Below are positions 13,452 through 19,148 of a stretch of 19,148 bases of DNA, one piece after another. The first letter of the stretch is position 1. The number at the start of each line of letters is the position of its first letter. Made by a program: the position numbers and the translations under genes. The DNA is taken from NCBI GenBank assembly GCA_040901795.1, contig JBBDYH010000109.1, positions 1 through 19,148 of the forward strand, read 5' to 3'. This stretch comes from JBBDYH01 sp040901795 (GTDB taxonomy: Bacteria; Planctomycetota; Planctomycetia; Pirellulales; JALHPA01). The notes under the pieces were generated by a model. It saw nothing but the letters and a program-made list of their open reading frames with translations. It was not told where the DNA came from and made no database searches.

Positions 13452-13567
13452 TTCTGTAGGGAACGCCCGAAGCTTGCCCGCCGTGGCGGGTGGCGTTCCG
13501 GAAGCGCCGATCGAGATAGCCAGATCTAGTCGCCCAACGGAACGGCACAGAGGCCGTTCCCTACAGA
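13452..13567. repeat. MITE-like inverted-repeat element, copy 2 (116 bp)
   Basis: This is the second copy of the element seen at 9521-9637. The ends are a 13-bp perfect inverted repeat (13453-13465 with 13555-13567). Compared with copy 1, the long inner arm CCGAAGCTTGCCCG... (13467-13490) is now on the left and the short loop on the right; the 24 nt are the exact reverse complement of copy 1 positions 9599-9622. The words GGAAGCGCC, ATAGCCA and GCCCAACGGAACGGCA keep the same order and strand in both copies. It fills the gap between rpmB and gatC. Confidence 0.8.
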
Positions 13568-13590
13568 GTCGTGTCCGACTCCGATCGCCC

Positions 13591-13881
13591 ATGAGTCTTA
13601 CGCGCGAAGATGTGGAAAAGGTCTCGCTCCTGGCGCGGCTGAAGCTCACGGACGATGAGCTGGGGTTGATGACCATCCAGCTCGGTCAGATTGTCGGCTA
13701 CGTCGCGCAGCTCAACGAGCTCGACACGGAGGAGATCGAGCCGATGGCGCACGCGGTCGAAGTCACCAACGTCTTTCGACCCGACGAGCTGCGTGAATCT
13801 CTACCGCGCGAAGCGGCGCTGGCCAATGCACCGAAGGCCGACGGCGAATGCTATCTGGTACCGGCAGTGCTAGGCGAATAG
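13591..13881 (+). CDS. gatC: Asp-tRNA(Asn)/Glu-tRNA(Gln) amidotransferase subunit C
   Basis: Small subunit of the GatCAB amidotransferase, which converts mischarged Glu-tRNA(Gln) or Asp-tRNA(Asn) to the amidated form. GatC wraps around GatA and stabilises the complex. The 96-residue length and the pattern LTREDVEKVSLLARLKLTDD (3-22), then IVGYVAQLNELDTEEIEPMA (34-53) and VFRPDELRESLPREAAL (61-77), ending DGECYLVPAVLGE, are standard for the family. The ATG at 13591 is the natural start; no SD is visible and the repeat element ends 23 nt upstream. gatA follows after 72 nt. Confidence 0.95.
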   Translation: MSLTREDVEKVSLLARLKLTDDELGLMTIQLGQIVGYVAQLNELDTEEIEPMAHAVEVTNVFRPDELRESLPREAALANAPKADGECYLVPAVLGE

Positions 13882-13953
13882 CCCTTGGCGGCGGAATTCG
13901 CTAATCTGATCGTTTCGCCGTGCTCCCGTTTCGTCGTTCAGGGTACCGATACG

Positions 13954-15492
13954 ATGGCGCTTGTCGATCTCTCCGCGACCGAACTCCTGCGTGAACTCAA
14001 TGGCGGTCAAGCCACCTCGGTGGAAGTGACTCAGGCTTTTCTTGACCAGATCAAGGCACGTGACGACAAGGTCCAGGCCTTTCTGCGCTACGACGAACAG
14101 GCGGCGCTGGCCCAAGCAGCCGATGTCGATCGTCGTCGCAAAGCCGATCAGGCAGTGGGACGGCTGGGGGGTTTGCCGGTCGCCGTGAAAGACCTGTTGT
14201 GCATGCAGGGGGAGTTGGCGACGTGTGGCTCGCGGATCCTTGAGCGTTTTCGGCCGCCCTATGACTCGACCGTGGTGGCCCGTCTGCGTGCCGCCGATGC
14301 GGTGTTCCTCGGCCGCACGAATATGGACGAGTTCGCCATGGGCGGCAGCAACGAGAACTCGGCTTTCCATGTCACGCGCAATCCTTGGGACCTGACGCGG
14401 ATTCCGGGCGGTTCGAGCGGGGGCGCTGCGGCCTGCGTGGCGGCGTCGATGGCGCCGCTGTCGATCGGCAGTGATACAGGCGGATCGATCCGCCAGCCGG
14501 CGGCGCTGTGCGGCGTGACGGGTCTCAAGCCGACGTACGGTCGCGTGAGTCGCTATGGGCTGGTCGCGTTTGCCAGCAGCCTCGACCAGGTGGGGCCGCT
14601 GGCGCGCACTGCAGAAGATACGGCGCTAATGTTGGAGGTCATCGCCGGACACGATCCGCGCGACTCGACATCGATCGATACCGACGCGCCGCCGTACACA
14701 CAGACAGTCGCAGAACCGCTCGCCGGGCTGCGACTGGGGCTGGTCCGCGAGCATTTTGGGCCGGGGCTCGATGCGGAAGTGGAGGCGGCGGTTCGAGAGG
14801 TGATCCGCGTTTACGAGAGCCTCGGCGCTCGCGTGCGCGAGATTAGCATGCCGCATGGAAAGTACGGAGTCGCGACGTACTATGTGATCGCACCCTGTGA
14901 AGCGAGCAGCAACCTGGCCCGCTACGACGGCGTGCATTACGGTTATCGGACGGACGAAGCGGCGCTGCATGAAGAGCTCGCGCAAGAGCACAAGCAACTA
15001 GTTGCCGCCGGGCGGGCCGCGGAGGCTGAAGATCTCGACAACGCATTGGTGCGAATGTATCGCCGCAGCCGGGCAGAAGGATTCGGCGCCGAGGTCAAGC
15101 GGCGGATCATGCTGGGCACGTATGCGCTCTCGGCAGGCTACTATGACGCCTATTATCTCAAGGCGCTCAAGGTTCGCCGGTTGATTCGCCAGGACTACGA
15201 CGACGCCTTTGAACAAGTTGATCTCATTGCCGGACCGGTGATGGCGACGCCGGCCTACAAGATCGGCGAGAAGGCCAACGATCCGTTGGCGATGTATCTG
15301 GTGGATCTATATACGGTGAGCGCAAACCTGGCCGGCGTCGGCGGGATCGCGTTTCCTTGCGGCTTCAGCAAAGGCGGCCTGCCCATTGGCTTACAGCTTC
15401 AAGCGCCGCCGTTCCAAGAAGAGCGTCTGCTCCGCGCCGCGTACATGTTCCAGCAAGCCACCGATTGGCACACCCGCCGGCCGCCGCTCTAG
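13954..15492 (+). CDS. gatA: Asp-tRNA(Asn)/Glu-tRNA(Gln) amidotransferase subunit A
   Basis: Glutaminase subunit of GatCAB; it releases ammonia from glutamine and channels it to GatB. The amidase-signature domain is complete: Lys79 in GLPVAVKDLLC (73-83), cis-Ser154 in PGGSSGGAAA (151-160) and nucleophile Ser178 in GSDTGGSIRQPAALCG (172-187). These numbers coincide with the catalytic Lys79/Ser154/Ser178 of the Staphylococcus enzyme, which strongly supports ATG 13954 as the start. The open frame continues back to a TTG at 13885, just after gatC, but that would add 23 unrelated residues. At 512 aa it is slightly longer than usual (about 485). It ends AGVGGIAFPCGFSKGGLPIG and LQLQAPPFQEERLL, as in the family. 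gatB normally follows directly; here a GxxExxY cassette intervenes. Confidence 0.95.
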   Translation: MALVDLSATELLRELNGGQATSVEVTQAFLDQIKARDDKVQAFLRYDEQAALAQAADVDRRRKADQAVGRLGGLPVAVKDLLCMQGELATCGSRILERFRPPYDSTVVARLRAADAVFLGRTNMDEFAMGGSNENSAFHVTRNPWDLTRIPGGSSGGAAACVAASMAPLSIGSDTGGSIRQPAALCGVTGLKPTYGRVSRYGLVAFASSLDQVGPLARTAEDTALMLEVIAGHDPRDSTSIDTDAPPYTQTVAEPLAGLRLGLVREHFGPGLDAEVEAAVREVIRVYESLGARVREISMPHGKYGVATYYVIAPCEASSNLARYDGVHYGYRTDEAALHEELAQEHKQLVAAGRAAEAEDLDNALVRMYRRSRAEGFGAEVKRRIMLGTYALSAGYYDAYYLKALKVRRLIRQDYDDAFEQVDLIAGPVMATPAYKIGEKANDPLAMYLVDLYTVSANLAGVGGIAFPCGFSKGGLPIGLQLQAPPFQEERLLRAAYMFQQATDWHTRRPPL

Positions 15493-15505
15493 CCACAGAA
15501 TTATG

Positions 15506-15539
15506 ATTAGCCACAGATGAACTCAGATGAACACAGATC
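15506..15539 (+). repeat. Left 34-bp inverted repeat of the cassette
   Basis: Built from repeated CACAGATGAAC and CAGATGAACACAGATC words. It overlaps the first codons of the GxxExxY gene, which encode MNTDQ. It begins 13 nt after the gatA stop codon. Similar CACAGATGAACACAGATGAA runs are, from memory, a common intergenic repeat in planctomycetes and related phyla. Confidence 0.8.
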
Positions 15540-15928
15540 AGAACAAGGATCTCGCTGACGATTCGCGAATAAATGCGATCACCGAGAAGATTATCGGTTG
15601 TGCTTTTCGAGTGGCGAACACATTGGGAATTGGCTTTTTGGAGAAGGTGTATGAAAACGCGTTGGCGTATGAACTGCGGAAGCTGGATTTCCATGTCGAA
15701 CAACAGTGGCCCATTACGGTCTATTACGATGGCATTGAAGTGGGCTTCTATGAGGCCGACTTGTTTGTGGAGGACCTGGTGCCCGTGGAAGTCAAGCATG
15801 TCAAGGCTTTTGACGATGCACACCTTGCACAAACCCTCAACTACCTCCGGGCAACGAATCGCCGCATCGCGCTCCTCATCAACTTCGGTAAATCAAAGAT
15901 TGAGATCAAACGCGTTGTTCACGGTTAA
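15527..15928 (+). CDS. GxxExxY protein (133 aa)
   Basis: Member of the GxxExxY family (TIGR04256; PD-(D/E)XK_3-type fold). The name-giving motif is at 34-46: GIGFLEKVYENAL, i.e. G-x-x-x-x-E-x-x-Y-E. It is followed by LDFHVEQQWPITVYYDGIEV (53-72), a nuclease-like strand pattern with Asp78 in YEADLFVEDLVPVEVKHVKA (74-93), then Glu88 and Lys90 in VEVK. That gives the D...ExK arrangement of PD-(D/E)XK nucleases. The C-terminus TLNYLRATNRRIALLINFGK (103-122) is typical. Activity and role are unknown. These genes often occur in several copies per genome, embedded in dispersed repeats; here it is bounded by 34-bp inverted repeats and separates gatA from gatB. The start is inside the left repeat and has no SD. 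It may be a selfish or repeat-associated gene. Confidence 0.9.
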   Translation: MNTDQNKDLADDSRINAITEKIIGCAFRVANTLGIGFLEKVYENALAYELRKLDFHVEQQWPITVYYDGIEVGFYEADLFVEDLVPVEVKHVKAFDDAHLAQTLNYLRATNRRIALLINFGKSKIEIKRVVHG

Positions 15929-15955
15929 GAGAAGTTGCCCCACACCAATCGTTTC

Positions 15956-15989
15956 GATCTGTGTTCATCCGTGTTCATCTGTGGCTAAT
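15956..15989 (-). repeat. Right 34-bp inverted repeat of the cassette
   Basis: Reverse complement of the left repeat with two mismatches (CACGG where the other has CTCAG). It begins 27 nt after the GxxExxY stop codon and ends 52 nt before the gatB start. The pair could form a stem around the whole cassette in the gat transcript. Confidence 0.8.
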
Positions 15990-16041
15990 TCTCTTTGTTT
16001 GCGGCTAATTTGCCTGTGTCGAATCATCAACCGTGGCGATC

Positions 16042-17514
16042 ATGGCTAACGACTACACCGTCATCATCGGCCTGGAAGTGCATGTGCAATTGCTGACGCG
16101 GACGAAGTTGTTCTGCGGCTGCAGCACGAAATTTGGCGAACCGCCGAATACGCAGACGTGTCCGGTCTGCATTGGGCTGCCTGGTGCTTTGCCCGTGATG
16201 AACCGTGAGGCGTTCGAGCTGGCGCTAGAGACCGCCGTGGCGATCAACTGCGAGATCGCGCCGTTCACCAAGTGGGACCGCAAGCAATACTACTATCCCG
16301 ACTTGCCCAAGGGGTATCAGATCAGCCAGTATGACCTGCCGTTCTCTTTCAACGGCTATCTGGCAATCAGTGATCCCAAGGACCGCTTCGAGGCGAAAAA
16401 GGTCGGAATCATCCGCGCCCACTTGGAAGAAGACGCCGGCAAGAGCATGCATGACGAGCGCGCCGGCAAAGCCGACAGCCGCATCGACCTGAACCGGACC
16501 GGGACGCCGCTGTTGGAGATCGTCAGCCAGCCGGACCTCCGCTCGCCGCTCGAGGCCAAGACCTATCTGCAGGAGCTCAAACTGCTGTTGGTCTATCTCG
16601 GCGTGTCGGACTGCAACATGCAAGAGGGGAGTGTGCGCGTCGATGCCAATATCAACTTGCACATCCCGCAGTCCAATGGTCACACGGCAAAGACGCCGAT
16701 CGTGGAGATTAAAAACATGAACAGCTTCCGCGCGGTCGAGCGGGCGTTGACGTACGAGGCCGAGCGGCAGTATCAGGTTTGGCAAGAGACAAAGCAGGAG
16801 ATCGGCGACGTGCCGAAGCAAACGCGCGGCTGGGACGACGTGGCCAACGTCACGCGCGGGCAGCGGCACAAGGAAGAGTCGAGCGACTACCGTTACTTTC
16901 CCGATCCCGATTTAGCGCCGGTCACGGTCACGCCGGAGCGCATCCAGTCCGTGCGCGAATCGCTTGCCGAACTGCCGGCCGATTTGCGGCATCGGCTGGA
17001 AGTGACCTACGGGATCAAAATGTACGACAGCGATGTGCTGGTGAACCAGGGGCGGCCGGTGGTGGACTACTATGTCGAGCTGGCCGAACTCGCGGGGGAC
17101 GGGCAGGCCGCCGCCAACTGGGTGACGCAGGATGTGCTCCGAGTGATGAACGAGCGGAACCTGACGATCGAGCAGTTTCCGATCCGGCCGCCTGTCGTCG
17201 CCGACTTGATCACGCGCGTGAAGGGAGGCGACTTCGACACGAGCAAGGCACGGGGGATCTTTACCGAGCTGCTCGAGAGCGAAAAGACGGTAGCGCAGAT
17301 CGTGGCGGAGAAAGGCATCCGCAAAGTGGACGAATCAGAGCTCATCTCGCTGTGCCGCGAGTTGGTGACGGCGAACCCCAAGATCGTCGCCGACGTGAAA
17401 AGCGGCAAAGTGGCAGCGGCGGCGAGCCTCATCGGGCAGGCGAAGAAGCGCAACCCCAATGTCAACCCGGCGCGCGTGCGGGAGATTTGCTTGGAGTTGA
17501 TTGAGGGGATGTAA
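16042..17514 (+). CDS. gatB: Asp-tRNA(Asn)/Glu-tRNA(Gln) amidotransferase subunit B
   Basis: Kinase/amidotransferase subunit of GatCAB, which phosphorylates the mischarged aminoacyl end and amidates it with ammonia from GatA. Family blocks in order: IGLEVHVQLLTRTKLFCGC (10-28), PVCIGLPGALPVMN (39-52), YYYPDLPKGYQISQYD (83-98), AHLEEDAGKSMHD (126-138), DLNRTGTPLLEIVSQPDL (149-166), CNMQEGSVRVDAN (193-205), EIKNMNSFRAVERAL and EESSDYRYFPDPDLAPV. The C-terminal YqeY-like tRNA-binding domain ends SLIGQAKKRNPNVNPARVRE. At 490 aa it is full length with no frameshift. The start is taken at ATG 16042 (MANDYTVIIG); a GTG at 16033 would add three residues, and neither has an SD. It is separated from gatA by the GxxExxY cassette but remains on the same strand. 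Confidence 0.95.
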   Translation: MANDYTVIIGLEVHVQLLTRTKLFCGCSTKFGEPPNTQTCPVCIGLPGALPVMNREAFELALETAVAINCEIAPFTKWDRKQYYYPDLPKGYQISQYDLPFSFNGYLAISDPKDRFEAKKVGIIRAHLEEDAGKSMHDERAGKADSRIDLNRTGTPLLEIVSQPDLRSPLEAKTYLQELKLLLVYLGVSDCNMQEGSVRVDANINLHIPQSNGHTAKTPIVEIKNMNSFRAVERALTYEAERQYQVWQETKQEIGDVPKQTRGWDDVANVTRGQRHKEESSDYRYFPDPDLAPVTVTPERIQSVRESLAELPADLRHRLEVTYGIKMYDSDVLVNQGRPVVDYYVELAELAGDGQAAANWVTQDVLRVMNERNLTIEQFPIRPPVVADLITRVKGGDFDTSKARGIFTELLESEKTVAQIVAEKGIRKVDESELISLCRELVTANPKIVADVKSGKVAAAASLIGQAKKRNPNVNPARVREICLELIEGM

Positions 17515-17539
17515 GTTGCCTGCCAGAATGAGCGAAACC

Positions 17540-17800
17540 ATGCCGGTCATTTCCCGATTTTACGGCATCACGATCCGCATGTTCTATAATGATCATGCAC
17601 CGCCACACTTCCACGCGGTCTACGGTGAACACGAATTGGCGGTGGGAATTGATCCAGTTATGGTGTTAAGTGGCAACGCTCCGAAGCGAGTTCAAACGAT
17701 GGTTTCGGAGTGGGCGGAACTGCGTCAGGCCGAGTTGCTCGACAACTGGTACCGAGGACGCCGCACAGATCCGTTTAGTCCGGTCGACCCTTTACCGTGA
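17540..17800 (+). CDS. DUF4160 protein (86 aa)
   Basis: Matches the DUF4160 family by eye: MPVISRFYGITIRMFYND (1-18), then HAPPHFHAVYGEHELAVGID (19-38), where the HxPPHFHAxY core is diagnostic, and a C-terminal helix VSEWAELRQAELLDNW. Function is not established. Such genes commonly stand next to a DUF2442 gene, as here, and the pair has toxin-antitoxin-like size and organisation; that role is inference. The start at 17540 matches the usual family beginning MPxIS; ATG 17528 would add four residues, and no SD separates the two. It lies 25 nt after the gatB stop codon and may be read from the gat transcript. Confidence 0.85.
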   Translation: MPVISRFYGITIRMFYNDHAPPHFHAVYGEHELAVGIDPVMVLSGNAPKRVQTMVSEWAELRQAELLDNWYRGRRTDPFSPVDPLP

Positions 17801-17815
17801 AACATAGGCATCGCC

Positions 17816-18088
17816 ATGCATCGACTAATCAGCGCCGAACCGTCGTCCGACTACATTCTTCGGCTTCTCTATGCTGACAGTGCATCCTTTGAAGTCGATA
17901 TCCGCCCGCTCATCGATAAGGGGGGTGTCTTCGCCCCGCTCGCGGATCGCGCCTTGTTTGCCCAGGTTCGGATTGGGGAGGGGGGCAGATATGTTGAGTG
18001 GCCCGGCGAGGTTGATTTATGTGCCGACGCACTAAGGCTGGAGGGGCAAACCGACGTCCATGACCAGCGTTCATCGTCAGCTCAGTGA
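17816..18088 (+). CDS. DUF2442 protein (90 aa)
   Basis: Matches the DUF2442 pattern: a first strand HRLISAEPSSDYILRLLYAD (2-21), FEVDIRPLIDKGGVFAPLAD (25-44), ALFAQVRIGEGGRYVEWPGE (46-65) and a closing VDLCADALR (66-74). Typical members are 75-90 aa and start MxxI...V...L.V.F.DG. The last 15 residues, rich in Gln and Ser, are beyond the family core. It follows the DUF4160 gene by 15 nt on the same strand, so they are probably co-expressed. Whether this is a DNA-binding antitoxin, as is sometimes supposed for such pairs, cannot be told from the sequence. Confidence 0.85.
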   Translation: MHRLISAEPSSDYILRLLYADSASFEVDIRPLIDKGGVFAPLADRALFAQVRIGEGGRYVEWPGEVDLCADALRLEGQTDVHDQRSSSAQ

Positions 18089-18136
18089 AGACGTACGGGA
18101 AGCAGCGGGATCTCGCATACACGAGGCGAATTCGCG

Positions 18137-18928
18137 ATGCCTTCCATCATCACGCTCACCACCGATTTCGGCCGCGATAGTCCGTATGTCGCTGCGATGA
18201 AGGGCGTGATCCTCTCGATCAATCCTGCCGCGACGATCGTCGATATCTCGCACGGCATCGCACCTCAGAACATTGTCGAGGGCGCTTTCGTGCTCGGCGA
18301 AACAACGCGGTGGTTTCCGCCGGGTTCGATCCATGTGGCAGTCGTGGACCCGGGGGTCGGCACCGAACGAAGGATCATCTACGCCCGCGTCGCTGGGCGG
18401 CAATACGTCTGCCCCGACAACGGGCTCTTGAGCTATGTCTGCCGAGATCAGCCGCCGGAGCAAGCAATCGAAGTGACGAATCGATCGCTGTTTCTGGCGG
18501 AAGTGTCGAACACATTTCACGGCCGCGACATCATGGCGCCGGTCGCTGCGCATCTCTCGCTTGGATTTCCGCCGCACGAGCTGGGGCCTGCAGTTAATCG
18601 CATCAATTTGTTGGACTGGCCACGGCCGGAACGCCGAGACAATGCTGTCATGGGCCGAGTTCTCTGTGCCGATTCGTTCGGCAACCTGATTACCAATATC
18701 CGGCGCGACGACTTGCCAAACGATATTGAGCCCGCCTCCTTTTTCGTCGAAACGGCACAGCAGCAATTCGACGGAATCGTAAAGACGTATTTGGAATCTC
18801 CGTCCGGAACTCCGGTCGCGCTGTTCGGTTCGAGCGGATTGCTGGAGCTCGCGATTGTGCAGGGCAATGCCGCGCTACAGTTGCAGATTCCGATTGGCGA
18901 CAATCTTGGGGTGACGTGGAAGGAGTAA
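18137..18928 (+). CDS. SAM hydroxide adenosyltransferase (DUF62, 263 aa)
   Basis: S-adenosylmethionine hydrolase of the DUF62 family, related to fluorinase and chlorinase; it converts SAM and water/hydroxide to adenosine and methionine. Motifs: IITLTTDFGRDSPYVAAMKG (4-23), IVDISHGIAPQNIVEGAF (34-51), VAVVDPGVGTERR (67-79), CPDNGLLSYV (92-101), FHGRDIMAPVAAHL (127-140) and CADSFGNLITNI. The proposed water-activating triad is Asp71, Arg78 and His128, matching Asp68/Arg75/His127 of the archaeal PH0463 protein in spacing. It lacks the halide-binding insertion loop expected of fluorinases, as far as can be seen by eye. No signal peptide; cytoplasmic. GAGG lies about 10 nt before the ATG. bioA, whose product also uses SAM (as amino donor), follows after 9 nt. 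Confidence 0.9.
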   Translation: MPSIITLTTDFGRDSPYVAAMKGVILSINPAATIVDISHGIAPQNIVEGAFVLGETTRWFPPGSIHVAVVDPGVGTERRIIYARVAGRQYVCPDNGLLSYVCRDQPPEQAIEVTNRSLFLAEVSNTFHGRDIMAPVAAHLSLGFPPHELGPAVNRINLLDWPRPERRDNAVMGRVLCADSFGNLITNIRRDDLPNDIEPASFFVETAQQQFDGIVKTYLESPSGTPVALFGSSGLLELAIVQGNAALQLQIPIGDNLGVTWKE

Positions 18929-18937
18929 ACGACTCGG

Positions 18938-19148
18938 ATGGAACGGACCGAAAAGGACGACCTCCGCCGTTGGGACCGCGAGCTCGTCTGGCATGCGTTC
19001 ACGCAGATGGCCGAGTACGAGCCATTGATCATCGAACGCGCACAAGGCTGCACGTTGTACGACATCGATGGCAACGCTTACCTCGACGGTGTGAGCAGCA
19101 TGTGGTGCAACGTGCATGGGCACCACCATCCCAAGCTCGATGCGGCGA
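18938..19148 (+). CDS. bioA: Adenosylmethionine-8-amino-7-oxononanoate aminotransferase, 5' part
   Basis: First 70 codons of a class-III PLP aminotransferase, most like BioA, which uses SAM as amino donor to make 7,8-diaminopelargonate in biotin synthesis. Diagnostic N-terminal features: LVWHAFTQMAEYEPLIIERA (17-36; BioA proteins have WHP[FY]TQM), GCTLYDIDGNAYLDGVSSMW (38-57) and NVHGHHHPKLDAA (59-71, in which BioA usually has HGHxHPxL). The PLP lysine and the rest lie beyond the window, so integrity cannot be judged. ATG at 18938 follows the preceding stop codon by 9 nt; AAGGAG overlaps that stop region, about 12 nt upstream, suggesting co-transcription with the SAM hydrolase gene. Confidence 0.9.
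   Translation, partial: MERTEKDDLRRWDRELVWHAFTQMAEYEPLIIERAQGCTLYDIDGNAYLDGVSSMWCNVHGHHHPKLDAA

Larger units (their letters stand above)
15506..15989 (+). mobile_element. Inverted-repeat-bounded GxxExxY cassette (484 bp)
   Basis: A 34-nt sequence at 15506-15539 (ATTAGCCACAGATGAAC...) and its reverse complement at 15956-15989 (two mismatches) enclose a single gene. The left repeat overlaps the start of that gene, including its ATG at 15527. The unit stands between gatA and gatB, which are usually adjacent, so it looks like an insertion. It encodes no transposase or integrase. Calling it mobile is inference from the repeat frame and position; movement could depend on another element. Confidence 0.5.

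Noticed and set aside
13885..13953. Upstream TTG start for gatA
   Set aside because: It would add 23 unrelated residues; the ATG at 13954 places Lys79, Ser154 and Ser178 at the family numbering.

Overview
The window is bacterial and most likely comes from a planctomycete of the Pirellulales type. This is an inference from several signs. There is a PEP-CTERM exported protein built of HAF repeats. Several hairpin-forming intergenic repeat families of a kind I associate with planctomycete genomes are present. The order rpmB-gatC-gatA-gatB, the pairing of a NagB-like isomerase with a PIG-L deacetylase, and the many starts with weak or no Shine-Dalgarno (SD) sequence also fit. No rRNA, tRNA or CRISPR array was seen.

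Left part (304-6670, minus strand): six genes point the same way with short gaps. In transcription order they are a 138-aa protein with two hydrophobic stretches, an intracellular-type subtilisin, a 60-aa pectate-lyase-3 fragment, a 798-aa phage-tail-fibre-like beta-helix protein, a HAF/PEP-CTERM surface protein, and a GT-A-like glycosyltransferase. The mix of phage-fibre architecture, a protease without a signal peptide and surface/glycan functions is unusual, and it is the best candidate here for an undescribed locus.

Middle (6671-11698): a 949-nt stretch without genes holds a good sigma-70-type promoter facing right and a tandem hairpin repeat. It is followed on the plus strand by a SEC-C/TPR-type protein, a glucosamine-6-phosphate deaminase-like protein and a PIG-L/LmbE deacetylase. 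The last two probably work together on amino sugars. The intergenic spaces are filled by four different inverted-repeat families.

Island at 11700-12906: by eye this is lower in G+C than its surroundings. It holds a small minus-strand hypothetical gene, a near-consensus promoter, a 99-aa unknown gene and a dCTP-deaminase-family gene that starts at the base after the 99-aa stop codon. The deaminase keeps the Ser/Arg/Glu active-site positions but has a variant motif III.

Right part (13161-19148, plus strand): core genes rpmB (zinc-ribbon form), gatC, gatA and gatB supply ribosomal protein L28 and the tRNA-dependent amidotransferase that makes Gln-tRNA(Gln) and/or Asn-tRNA(Asn). A GxxExxY gene bounded by 34-bp inverted repeats is lodged between gatA and gatB. 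A DUF4160/DUF2442 gene pair follows gatB. Then come a SAM hydroxide adenosyltransferase (DUF62) gene and the first 70 codons of bioA (biotin synthesis), which runs off the window.
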